NCBI GenBank assembly: GCA_021201295.1
Contig: JAJQFE010000043.1
Location: 1-59,582, forward strand
DNA from: Tannerellaceae bacterium
GTDB taxonomy: Bacteria; Bacteroidota; Bacteroidia; Bacteroidales; Tannerellaceae
Direction of reading: 5' to 3'
Length of the DNA stretch: 59,582 nt
Part shown: piece by piece, positions 9,812 through 18,092 of the stretch
How positions within the stretch are numbered: position 1 is the stretch's first letter
Layout: every line of letters begins with the position of its first letter
Translations under genes and position numbers: made by a program
Notes under the pieces: model-generated
Seen by the model: the letters and a program-made list of their open reading frames with translations, nothing else
Told to the model about the DNA's origin: nothing
The model's database searches: none

Positions 9812-9971
9812 CATGATAATCTGAAAACAACCACCCTATTTTTCCAAAAGATACAGAACCGGCTGACTGAATATACAAGAACAACAGGCGGATTTATAAA
9901 GTTCGAACACTTTCCGGAAGAGAGATGAAATATATCCGGACAGAAAATGAATAAAATGCAGGAGGTTATTT

Positions 9972-9979
9972 TATCTTTG
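9972..9979 (+). promoter_or_regulatory. Candidate -7 promoter box of the cobalamin operon
   Basis: TATCTTTG matches TAnnTTTG, 24 bp before the cbiB ATG, leaving only a very short leader. No cobalamin riboswitch would fit downstream of this start, and none is recognised in 9779-10002. Confidence 0.55.
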
Positions 9980-10002
9980 CAAACCTAATAATATGAAGGT
10001 AT

Positions 10003-10949
10003 ATGCTCTGGACTTTTTATATAACACACGGGTTCCGGACCCTTCCTTTTTTATCCGGATGGTTCTTTGATCGTTTGTTAGGAGATCCGGAGACCTGGCC
10101 TCATCCGGTAGTGGGTTTTGGTAGCCTCATTTCATTCGGAGAAAAAAGGCTGAACACGGGAAGCAGGCAATTCCTGAAAAGAACTGTATGGGCTATTTTA
10201 CTGATTACCGGGACGTTTATTTCCTGTGCGGCCCTGCTTTGGCTGGCGGGAAAAATCCATCCGTTACTGGCCAGTCTCTTAACCGGTATAGGTGTTTTTT
10301 CTGTCTGGCAGGAAAAACCCTCATTACGGAAGTAAAAGCGGTCTTTGAAGCAGCAGACCGGAGTGTAGAAGCAGGGCGGAAACAGGTGGGACGTATTGTA
10401 GGACGGGACACCTCCGGACTTTCAACACAGGAGATTAAAACGGCAGCCCTGGAAACACTGGCTGAAAACCTGAGTGATGGCGTCATTGCCCCGATGTTCT
10501 GGTTTGCCCTGTTGGGACTTCCGGGAATGCTGACCTATAAAATGATCAATACCCTGGATTCCATGATCGGCTATACGAACGAACGATATAAAGAATTCGG
10601 TTGCACGGCCGCCAGAATAGATGATGCGGCGAATTATCTTCCGGCACGGATCACGGCCTACCTGATGTTAATCGTTTCCGGCAACTGGCATAAACGCCTG
10701 TTCCTGGCAGAATTCGGCCATGCACACGCCAGTCCGAATGCTGGATATCCGGAAGCTGCCTTAGCGGCGATCTTAGACGGCCGGTTCGGAGGCGCCCATA
10801 CCTATTTTGGAGAAGTAGTGGAAAAACCCTTTATTGGTGTCCATGAACGCCCCTTCACGATGGAAGACCTTCAGACAGCGATCCGTGTGAATAACCAGAC
10901 AGAAATGTGGATGGGCTTATGGGTTTGTGTAATGGTAGCTTTTATATAG
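10003..10949 (+). pseudogene. cbiB: Adenosylcobinamide-phosphate synthase CbiB, frameshifted
   Basis: CbiB (CobD in Pseudomonas naming) attaches aminopropanol to cobyric acid. The N-terminal part (FFDRLLGDPETWPHPVV) reads in one frame and the rest (GRDTSGLSTQEIKTAALETLAENLSDG, then DSMIGYTNERY) in another. The break falls at a T6 run (10295-10300); one more T restores a continuous protein of about 315 residues reading GVFFCLAGKTLITEVKAVF. The C-terminal part is intact to 10949, 7 bp before cobU. It is an integral membrane protein. Whether the missing T is real or a sequencing error cannot be decided here. Confidence 0.88.
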
Positions 10950-10956
10950 TATTCGC

Positions 10957-11466
10957 ATGAAAAGAATTATACTGATCACCGGCGGGCAACGGTCCGGAAA
11001 AAGCAGCTATGTCCAGCAATTAGCGTTATCCTTGTCGGACCATCCGGTATATCTGGCCACTTCCCGGATCTGGGACGAAGAACACCGGAAACGAATTGAA
11101 CGGCACCAGCAGGACCGGGGAAACGAGTGGGAAAATATCGAAGAGGAAAAATTCCTTTTCCGGCATGCCCTGGCAGGGAAAACAATCGTCATTGATTGTG
11201 TCACCCTATGGGCTACGAATTTCTTTTTCGACAATGACTCGGATGTGGAACAGTCATTAGCCGAACTGAAAAAAGAATTTATCCAGTTGGTTGCCCAGCC
11301 GGCCACCTTCATTTTTGTGACGAATGAGATTGGTTTAGGGGGTACGTCTTCCCATGAGATCCAACGTAAGTTTACGGATCTGTCCGGATGGTTCAACCAG
11401 TTTATTGCCCGGCAGGCAGATGAAGTGATCTGTATGTTTAGCGGCCTCCCTATGAAAATCAAATAA
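10957..11466 (+). CDS. cobU: Adenosylcobinamide kinase / guanylyltransferase CobU
   Basis: Phosphorylates adenosylcobinamide and transfers GMP to it, making adenosylcobinamide-GDP. The 169-residue protein has the P-loop [10 protein letters not shown] at residues about 9-18, the [20 protein letters not shown] segment with the guanylylated-histidine region, and [10 protein letters not shown] (Walker B-like). Length is normal and no lesions are seen. It sits between cbiB and cobT in a tightly packed operon. Confidence 0.94.
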   Translation: MKRIILITGGQRSGKSSYVQQLALSLSDHPVYLATSRIWDEEHRKRIERHQQDRGNEWENIEEEKFLFRHALAGKTIVIDCVTLWATNFFFDNDSDVEQSLAELKKEFIQLVAQPATFIFVTNEIGLGGTSSHEIQRKFTDLSGWFNQFIARQADEVICMFSGLPMKIK

Positions 11467-11476
11467 AACATATACC

Positions 11477-12514
11477 ATGCAAACGTTTACTATAGAGAAA
11501 CCAGATCATACGATCAGAAAAGCGCTTGAAGATAAAATCAATGACCTGGCCAAACCCAAAGGGTCGTTAGGCATGCTGGAAGAACTGGCTTTGCAGATGG
11601 GCTTAATCCAGCAAACCCTGACCCCCGGTTTACGAAAGCCTGTGAATGTGATCTACTCCGCTGACCATGGGATAGCTGACGAAGGAGTAAGCAAATCCCC
11701 TAAAGAGGTTACCCGGCAGGTGATCCACAATTTCCTGAATGGAGGAGCCGGTGTCTGTTTTCTGGCTCGCCAGCATGGCTTTGAATTAAAAATTGTGGAT
11801 AGTGAAGTGGATTTTGATTTTCCACCTGTCCCGCAACTGATAGACCGAAAAATCAGGAAAGGCACCCGTAATTTCCGGTACGAAGCAGCCATGACCGGGG
11901 CAGAAATGGAACAGGCCCTGCGCGCAGGTGCTGACGTGGTGGAAGCGTGCTACCGGAACGGTTCGAATGTGATCAGTTTCGGAGAAATGGGAATCGGAAA
12001 TACGGCAGCTTCCAGTATGTGGATGACCTGCCTGACAGATATCCCGTTGATTGAATGTGTAGGAGCCGGTAGCGGATTGGACAGGGACGGAGTGAACCAT
12101 AAATACAGGATCCTGCAGGCTTCCCTGGATAATTATCCGGGTAGTCGGGAAGTGACTGAGGTCATGCGTTATTTCGGAGGATATGAAATGGTAATGGCAG
12201 TAGGCGGTATGCTCAAAGCGGCAGAACGAAAAATGGTTATCCTGATTGATGGATTCATCATGACCAACTGTATTCTGGCAGCTTCCCGTCTCTATCCGGA
12301 GGTGTTGCCCTACTGCATCTTCGGACATTGTGGGGATGAGGCCGGCCACAAATGGTTACTGGAGGTATTACAAGCACGTCCGGTCTTACATCTGGGGTTG
12401 CGGTTAGGCGAAGGTTCCGGCGCAATCTGTACCTATCCTATCGTGGATTCGGCCGTCCGGATGTTCAATGAGATGCATACATTTTCCCAGGCTACGGTAA
12501 CCAAATACTTTTAA
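11477..12514 (+). CDS. cobT: Nicotinate-nucleotide:dimethylbenzimidazole phosphoribosyltransferase CobT
   Basis: Activates the lower-ligand base to the alpha-riboside phosphate. The 345-residue protein is of normal length. Visible family elements are [16 protein letters not shown] near the N-terminus, [20 protein letters not shown], the [14 protein letters not shown] motif, and the C-terminal [11 protein letters not shown] with the catalytic glutamate. It starts 10 bp after cobU and ends 3 bp before cobS. No lesions. Confidence 0.95.
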   Translation: MQTFTIEKPDHTIRKALEDKINDLAKPKGSLGMLEELALQMGLIQQTLTPGLRKPVNVIYSADHGIADEGVSKSPKEVTRQVIHNFLNGGAGVCFLARQHGFELKIVDSEVDFDFPPVPQLIDRKIRKGTRNFRYEAAMTGAEMEQALRAGADVVEACYRNGSNVISFGEMGIGNTAASSMWMTCLTDIPLIECVGAGSGLDRDGVNHKYRILQASLDNYPGSREVTEVMRYFGGYEMVMAVGGMLKAAERKMVILIDGFIMTNCILAASRLYPEVLPYCIFGHCGDEAGHKWLLEVLQARPVLHLGLRLGEGSGAICTYPIVDSAVRMFNEMHTFSQATVTKYF

Positions 12515-12517
12515 GGA

Positions 12518-13266
12518 ATGTTACAGTTACTTGCCGCCTGCCTGTTTTTTACCCGCCTGCCCTTCTGGAGACTGGCGGAAGTGCCTTCCTCCTGTTTTAA
12601 ACGGGTAGTTCCCTACTGGCCGCTCACAGGCTGGTTGACTGCCGGCCTTTCCGTCCTGGTCTGGTATCTTTCCTCGCTGATAGTTCCCACCGGGATCGCT
12701 TTAGTATTCGCCATCCTTACCCGCTTATTCGTTACCGGCTGCCTGCATGAAGATGGGTTAGCAGATTTTATAGATGGTTTTGGCGGCGATAACAGCCGGG
12801 AAAGCATACTAACGATCATGAAAGATTTCCATATCGGAACCTACGGAGTGATCGGATTAATAGGATATTTTACCCTCTTCTACGCACTGCTGGCATCTCT
12901 TCCTTTAGAAATAGCCGGTACCATATGGTTAGTCGGAGATCCATTAGCCAAAAGTATAGCCGCCATGACCATTAACCGGTTACCCTATGCCAAAAAAGAA
13001 ACAGAGGCGAAAAACCAGGTAGTCTATACCCGTATGACCCCCCCTGGAATATGTGATTTGTATATCCGGAGGACTGTTACCCGTATGCTGGTTACCTTCC
13101 TATCCGTATGTAGGAGCCGTTTTGTTTCCTGTTGGTACCTGGTTTGTATTAACCGGATTCATAAAAAAAGATACAGGGCTATACGGGAGACTGTTGCGGA
13201 GCGGTTTTCCTGTTGTGCGAACTAAGTTTTTACCTGGGAGTCGTTATTTTGTATAACCAACTGTAA
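12518..13266 (+). pseudogene. cobS: Adenosylcobinamide-GDP ribazoletransferase CobS, two frameshifts
   Basis: Membrane enzyme that joins adenosylcobinamide-GDP to alpha-ribazole (phosphate). The first 170 residues are good CobS (GCLHEDGLADFIDGFGG, with the acidic metal-binding motif). The frame is then lost at a C7 run (13038-13044, expected C6) and changes again at an A7 run (13163-13169, expected A6). Correcting both gives a continuous 248-residue protein whose end, GYTGDCCGAVFLLCE, is the conserved CobS C-terminus and which stops 9 bp before cobC. Both lesions are single-base homopolymer insertions. The first ORF as it stands ends at 13225. Confidence 0.88.
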
Positions 13267-13275
13267 AAGTATCCG

Positions 13276-13806
13276 ATGGAATTATATATAATCCGGCATA
13301 CAGCTGTGGATGTTCCGGCAGGCTATGCCTATGGACAGACCGATGTCCCGTTGAAATCTTCTTTCGAAGAAGGGGCTAAACAGGTCCTGCAACAATTGAG
13401 TGGCATATCATTTGATAAGGTCTACACCAGTCCCCTAAGCCGGTGTGTCCGGTTGGCCGGTTATTGCGGATATCCGGATGCCCGTCAGGACGACCGCCTG
13501 AAAGAACTGCATTTCGGGTCCTGGGAAATGAAGTCCTGGGATGAAGTTGCAGCCGATCCCCATGCGGCAACCTGGTTTGACGATTGGATGTATGTGTCCA
13601 CTCCGGAAGGAGAATCTTATATGGACCAATATCACCGGGTCAGTGCTTTCCTGGAGGAGATCCGCACCTCCGGAATGGAAAGAGTGGCCATTTTCACTCA
13701 TGGAGGCGTACAGACCTGCGCACAGGTATATGCTAAAAAGGTGGAGTTCAAAGATGCGTTTAAACATGTTCCTGCATACGGGGAAATTATGACCCTTATC
13801 TTGTGA
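13276..13806 (+). CDS. cobC: Alpha-ribazole phosphatase CobC (histidine phosphatase family)
   Basis: Removes the 5' phosphate from alpha-ribazole phosphate or adenosylcobalamin phosphate. The 176-residue protein begins with the histidine-phosphatase motif YIIRHTAVD, contains YTSPLSRCVR and the second catalytic histidine in IFTHGGV (residues about 140-146). RHT in place of RHG is common in this subgroup. It is the last gene of the cobalamin operon. Generic phosphoglycerate-mutase-like proteins look similar; context makes CobC likely. Confidence 0.87.
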   Translation: MELYIIRHTAVDVPAGYAYGQTDVPLKSSFEEGAKQVLQQLSGISFDKVYTSPLSRCVRLAGYCGYPDARQDDRLKELHFGSWEMKSWDEVAADPHAATWFDDWMYVSTPEGESYMDQYHRVSAFLEEIRTSGMERVAIFTHGGVQTCAQVYAKKVEFKDAFKHVPAYGEIMTLIL

Positions 13807-13888
13807 AAAGAAGCCCCATACTCTTCCTCTGATGTATACATGCTGTTATAAATTCCATTTCGTACTCTATAATCTCACACAATGTATT

Positions 13889-14015
13889 TTTCTCTCCTAA
13901 GGAAAGTTTTTAGGTATTCATCTATTCATTTTTTAATTAATCGTCTGATTATAAAGAAATAAGATATGCATACCTGGTTGTTGCAGGTATGCATTTTTAA
14001 GAGTCAGGTATGCAT
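13889..14015 (+). repeat. Left arm of a 127-bp perfect inverted repeat
   Basis: Identical, in reverse complement, to 14388-14514. The arm contains a nested palindrome: ATGCATACCTG (13975-ish) faces CAGGTATGCAT across a 6-7 nt loop, and a third GGTATGCAT closes the arm. It begins TTTCTCTCCTAAGG. The region lies between the converging ends of cobC and the GT2 gene. Confidence 0.93.
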
Positions 14016-14387
14016 TTTTCAGCTATTTTGCCAGACTTGTTCTGTGTTGGCCCTGCCAGATTGCAAATCTCCTTCGACCCTATCCCGTTGGGATAGGATC
14101 TACCTTTTCTTTGGATAGCTATCATCTTTTAGTTATCAGTGCTATTTTATCCGGCTGACTAAAGGGTAAGCTGAAAGATAAGGGATCGTTGAAGAAGATC
14201 CGGCACCTCTCTGTCAGCTCCTGCCCATACACTATCCGTACCCTGTACACCGTAAATTTATTTAGTGCCTACCTATTTTCCCATTCATGCCTACTTATTT
14301 CGGCTACCCTCTACACCCTACCGATTGTTTGTCGGCAGGAAGAAGAAAAGAAAGGGACAGGGGGATGAATATTTCCTACTCCTCAAC
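14016..14387. other. 372-bp core between the arms of the inverted repeat, no gene seen
   Basis: No open frame of useful length is visible on either strand. It holds one short perfect hairpin, CCTATCCC-GTT-GGGATAGG (14079-14097), and a CTAC-rich stretch around 14260-14330. No transposase, recombinase, RNA gene or clear promoter is recognised. Confidence 0.6.
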
Positions 14388-14514
14388 ATGCATACCTGAC
14401 TCTTAAAAATGCATACCTGCAACAACCAGGTATGCATATCTTATTTCTTTATAATCAGACGATTAATTAAAAAATGAATAGATGAATACCTAAAAACTTT
14501 CCTTAGGAGAGAAA
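14388..14514 (-). repeat. Right arm of the 127-bp perfect inverted repeat
   Basis: Exact reverse complement of 13889-14015 with no mismatch found over 127 bases. Flanks outside the arms (ending GTATT on the left, starting TTATTGG on the right) do not give an obvious target-site duplication. Confidence 0.93.
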
Positions 14515-14605
14515 TTATTGGTTATGTACAATTCATTTGCGCACAATGGTATTTAAGCCGCTATGGGGCTGGTTTCTGAGTAGGGACCGGTTGTATGGTC
14601 CCTGC

Positions 14606-15646
14606 TCAGGGGCGGGACGGAGATTGGGGATGCAAGTCTGCATAGGTCTTTTTGCCTTCTAAGTAAAAGGCAGATAACAGACTATTTTCCATGATCTCCG
14701 GGATGGACGATAAAGTGGTTTTAGCCAGGTTTTCTTTTCGTACCGGGGCGTAGGAGGATTTCATTTGCCGGAAAGACTTTCTGGCTTTATAGACTGCTAA
14801 TGCATTTTGAGGTTGTCCGGTTACCAGAAATTTGAATGCTGCGATATAATCCAGCCAGAAACGGACATGCATCACATGCGCCAGGTCTTTTTCCGGCAGG
14901 TTCTTAAACAACATCAGGAGATTATTCCTGAAATTAAGGAAAGTCTTTCGGGGGCTCTCTGCATGCAGGGTAGCCCCACCGACATGGTAGACCACTGACT
15001 CCGGCACACACACCAGCCGGTATCCCCGGCAACGTAACCGCCAGCACAGATCCACCTCTTCCTGATGGGCAAAAAAGCGGGCATCCAGGCCACCTTCGGT
15101 TTTATAGACTTGGGTGCGTATAAACAGACAGGCTCCGCTTGCCCAGAGAATATCCATAGGTGTATCATAGTGTTGCCGGTCTTCTTCTATCACATCAAAC
15201 ACACGTCCCCGGCAATACGGATAGCCATACCGGTCCATAAAACCTCCGGCGGCTCCGGCATATTCAAATGTTTTTTTATTACGCCGGGCCAATATTTTAG
15301 GTTGCACACCGGCTACACCGGGTTCCCGGTCCAACAGGGCTACCGGTGCATCCAGCCAGCCGGCAGTCACTTCCACATCGCTGTTCAGCAAGACCGTATA
15401 TTCGGCATCTATATGGGCAAGTGCCTGGTTATATCCTTCCGCAAACCCGTAATTCTTCTCTAACGGGATGATCTGCACAGCCGGGAATTTCTCCCAGAGC
15501 ATAGCGACGGAACCATCTCCGGAACCATTATCGGCCACGACCACGTCCACCCATTCCCGGGAAGAATGTTGCAGGACAGACGGAAGAAATTCTTCCAGAA
15601 GCGTTTTTCCATTCCAGTTCAGAATAACGACTGCTACTTTTTTCAT
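14606..15646 (-). CDS. GT2 family glycosyltransferase (rhamnosyltransferase-like)
   Basis: Predicted cytoplasmic GT-A glycosyltransferase of 346 residues acting in cell-surface polysaccharide synthesis. The N-terminus VAVVILNWNGKTLLEEFLPS is typical of GT2; a DNGSGDGS motif and the DxD equivalent LLNSDVEV follow (about residue 90), with an acceptor-side segment FFAHQEEVDLCWRLRCRGYR (about residues 190-210). The WbbL/rhamnosyltransferase subgroup is the nearest match. Donor and acceptor are not predictable. Its start overlaps the stop of the lipid A acyltransferase by four bases, so it belongs to the mtaB-acyltransferase-GT2 operon. Confidence 0.88.
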   Translation of the reverse strand: MKKVAVVILNWNGKTLLEEFLPSVLQHSSREWVDVVVADNGSGDGSVAMLWEKFPAVQIIPLEKNYGFAEGYNQALAHIDAEYTVLLNSDVEVTAGWLDAPVALLDREPGVAGVQPKILARRNKKTFEYAGAAGGFMDRYGYPYCRGRVFDVIEEDRQHYDTPMDILWASGACLFIRTQVYKTEGGLDARFFAHQEEVDLCWRLRCRGYRLVCVPESVVYHVGGATLHAESPRKTFLNFRNNLLMLFKNLPEKDLAHVMHVRFWLDYIAAFKFLVTGQPQNALAVYKARKSFRQMKSSYAPVRKENLAKTTLSSIPEIMENSLLSAFYLEGKKTYADLHPQSPSRP

Positions 15647-16530
15647 GCTTTCTGTTGTTTATATTTCCATCTCTTATGTGTCCAGAGCCAGTAGGCCGGA
15701 TTCCGTAAAATCATATGTTCCAGCCGCCGGGTATACTCTTCTGTCAGCCAGAATTCAGGCGTATGCTGTGGGGTACGGGTGATCAGTTTAATCTCTACCA
15801 TATAATAACCCCGTTTAACTTTCTGTACATCCAGAAAAATGACCGGGAGATGTTGTTTACGGGCAATCTTTTCCGCACCGGTCAGCATGGCACTCGGCTG
15901 GTTCAGAAAAGTAGTCCAGTAATGCAGATTAGCCTGATTAGGGGCCTGGTCCGCCAGAAAGATAACCGCGGCCCGGGTTTTGTTTTTCTTCAGATGAACC
16001 ATTTCCCGCATCGTATCATTCTTCCGGATCCCTTTAGAACCATATCGGGTTCGCAGTTTAATAAAAAGCCGGTCGAAAGCCTGGTTACTTAAAGGCCGGT
16101 AAATCTGATACAGCGTAGTTTCTTTCAAAAGCGGGTTGGCGGAGGTAAACCATTCCCAGTTTCCGTAATGCCCCATGAGCATAATGATACTGCCATCGGC
16201 TTCGCCGGTCAGTTGATCCAATAATTCCGGATTTTTTACATACGCCCGTGTCTGTGCCTCTTCTACTGACAGATGCGCCAGTTTGATCGTCTCTACTATA
16301 TAATCGCAGAAATGATGATAGAAAGCCCGTTCCAACCGGCGTAATTCTATTGCCGGTTTTTCAGGGAATGACCTTTGCATATTGCTGCGTACCACTTTGA
16401 CACGGTAACCGACCAGTTTATATACCAGGACATACAGGATGTCCGAAAGGATATACAGGACTTTCATAGGTAAGAGGGCATGCAGCTTTACCCATATATA
16501 CAGGAATCCGTATGCTATATTATTCCACAT
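15643..16530 (-). CDS. Lipid A biosynthesis acyltransferase (LpxL/HtrB family)
   Basis: Membrane-anchored late acyltransferase that adds a secondary acyl chain to lipid A. The 295-residue protein has an N-terminal hydrophobic anchor, the HX4(D/E) catalytic motif in MGHYGNWEWF (residues about 118-127), and later conserved regions ADQAPNQ and TGAEKIARK. It overlaps mtaB by 11 bp upstream and the GT2 gene by 4 bp downstream. Which hydroxyacyl position it uses cannot be told. Confidence 0.9.
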   Translation of the reverse strand: MWNNIAYGFLYIWVKLHALLPMKVLYILSDILYVLVYKLVGYRVKVVRSNMQRSFPEKPAIELRRLERAFYHHFCDYIVETIKLAHLSVEEAQTRAYVKNPELLDQLTGEADGSIIMLMGHYGNWEWFTSANPLLKETTLYQIYRPLSNQAFDRLFIKLRTRYGSKGIRKNDTMREMVHLKKNKTRAAVIFLADQAPNQANLHYWTTFLNQPSAMLTGAEKIARKQHLPVIFLDVQKVKRGYYMVEIKLITRTPQHTPEFWLTEEYTRRLEHMILRNPAYWLWTHKRWKYKQQKA

Positions 16531-17851
16531 ATCCGGTTAATTGGGCGGTTAGCGCTGATTGTCCTTCATTCCATCCCTGCAGCGTTACTTTCCGGGTCTG
16601 GTTGATTAAAGCAGGGTGATAAGGAACTTCCACTTTTATATAGTTTTCCGTAAATCCCTGCATGGATTCTCCCCGTTTGGTGTGTTCAAACAAAACCCGG
16701 GCTTCTTTTCCGATGAAATGTTCATAAAACGCACGGTGTTTCCTGTCGGACAGATCCAACAATTGCTGGCTCCTGGCATGTTTCACTTTAGGATCCACGG
16801 ACATAGCGATTTTTAATGCCTGGGTTCCCGGACGTTCGGAATAACTAAACACATGGAGTTGGGAAATATCTAGGCTCTCTATAAAAGACAGGGTTTCCCG
16901 GAACAGGTCATCGGTTTCTCCCCGTGTACCTACGATCACATCCACTCCTATAAAGGCATTCGGGATCACTGCTTTTATTTTTTCTATTTTGTACCGGAAC
17001 AGGGCCGTATCATATTTGCGCCGCATCAGTTTCAGCACTTCATCGCTTCCGCTTTGCAGGGGAATATGGAAATGGGGGGCAAAACGTTTACCGGCTGCCA
17101 CAAATTCAATAACTTCATCTGTAATCAGGTTGGGTTCAATAGAAGAGATCCGGTAACGGTCTATTCCCTCTACCTCATCTAAAGCACGGATAAGTTCCAT
17201 AAAGGTTTCTTCCGTACTTTTACCGAAATCGCCAATATTTACCCCTGTCAGCACAATCTCTTTGCCTCCGTGGGCTGCCACTTCCCGGGCTTGTGCCACC
17301 ATACTGGCGACTGATCCGTTCCGGCTTCTTCCCCGGGCAAAAGGAATCGTACAGTAGGAGCAATAATAGTCACATCCGTCCTGTACCTTCAGGAAATGCC
17401 GGGTCCGGTCGTCGGAAGAACAGGAGGGAGAAAAGGTATGGATATCTTTGGTCCGGGAGGCGATCACTGCCCCGCTTTCCTGCTTTTTGGTTAAATCATC
17501 CAGATATAAAAGGATGTCCAGCTTTTGTTCTGCTCCCAGCACCAGGTCCACTCCTGCTATATGGGAGACCTCTTCCGGTTTTAACTGGGCATAACAGCCG
17601 GTCACCACAATAAATGCTCCCGGATGCTGTTTGCCTATACGGCGAATCGTCTGGCGGCATTTCTTGTCTGTCAGTTCTGTTACCGAGCAGGTGTTTACGA
17701 CACAAATATCAGCTTTTTCCCCATTTCTGACCTTCCGCACTCCCTGTTCAGCCAGCACTTTACCAATCGTTGAGGTTTCAGCAAAATTGAGCTTACATCC
17801 TAACGTGTAGTAGGCAGCTTTCTTATTTTCAAAAACGGTTCTGTCAATCAT
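16520..17851 (-). CDS. mtaB: tRNA t6A37 methylthiotransferase MtaB
   Basis: Radical-SAM enzyme that methylthiolates t6A37 of tRNAs. The 443-residue protein has the N-terminal cluster motif YYTLGCKLNFAE, NTCSVTELTDKKCRQ, GCYAQ, and the radical-SAM triad QDGCDYYCSYCTIPFARGRSRN. The KLNFAET signature separates MtaB from MiaB (ETYGCQMN). The frame extends to 17878, but the ATG at 17851 gives the family-like start MIDRTVFENKKAAYYT. It heads the operon with the acyltransferase and GT2 genes. Confidence 0.94.
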   Translation of the reverse strand: MIDRTVFENKKAAYYTLGCKLNFAETSTIGKVLAEQGVRKVRNGEKADICVVNTCSVTELTDKKCRQTIRRIGKQHPGAFIVVTGCYAQLKPEEVSHIAGVDLVLGAEQKLDILLYLDDLTKKQESGAVIASRTKDIHTFSPSCSSDDRTRHFLKVQDGCDYYCSYCTIPFARGRSRNGSVASMVAQAREVAAHGGKEIVLTGVNIGDFGKSTEETFMELIRALDEVEGIDRYRISSIEPNLITDEVIEFVAAGKRFAPHFHIPLQSGSDEVLKLMRRKYDTALFRYKIEKIKAVIPNAFIGVDVIVGTRGETDDLFRETLSFIESLDISQLHVFSYSERPGTQALKIAMSVDPKVKHARSQQLLDLSDRKHRAFYEHFIGKEARVLFEHTKRGESMQGFTENYIKVEVPYHPALINQTRKVTLQGWNEGQSALTAQLTGYVE

Positions 17852-17865
17852 TTCTTCGTTAATAG

Positions 17866-17966
17866 TTAAAGTAGTCAAGGAGTCAGAGTAGTTAAGGAGA
17901 TATGCTTTTCTTTTTATTTCTTTAACTCCTTACAAAGTAACTGTAAACTTTCATTGACTACCCCAT
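17866..17966. repeat. Intergenic dyad repeat, divergent copy of the GGAGTTAAGGAG family
   Basis: Outer arms GTAGTCAA (17871-17878) and TTGACTAC (near 17954-17961) face each other, with GTTAAGGAG and TTTAACTCCTTA between them. The same words build the repeats at 56388-56480 and 58568-58672. It sits between the divergent mtaB and acyl-CoA ligase genes. Confidence 0.55.
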
Positions 17967-18092
17967 TTGCTTATATGGCAAATAGAATAAAACAAACAAC
18001 AAAGTTACATAAAACCCCTAAAATAATGACAGTTTTAGTTGTATATCTGCGTAATACTCGCTATTTTTACACAAACTTTACATTTTGACCCA

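Noticed and set aside
8972-9928. 318-codon plus-strand open frame
   Set aside because: It is antisense to the lipoprotein gene, has no family-like motifs, and the minus-strand gene has a signal peptide, lipobox and promoter box.
9779-10002. Cobalamin riboswitch before cbiB
   Set aside because: No B12-box-like sequence is visible and the likely transcription start lies only about 20 bp before the ATG.
10295-13169. Programmed ribosomal frameshifting in cbiB and cobS
   Set aside because: No slippery heptamer with a downstream pseudoknot is evident, shift directions differ between sites, and many unrelated genes show the same kind of lesion.
14016-14387. Insertion sequence with a transposase between the inverted arms
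   Set aside because: No open frame of transposase size exists in the core and no target-site duplication is visible.
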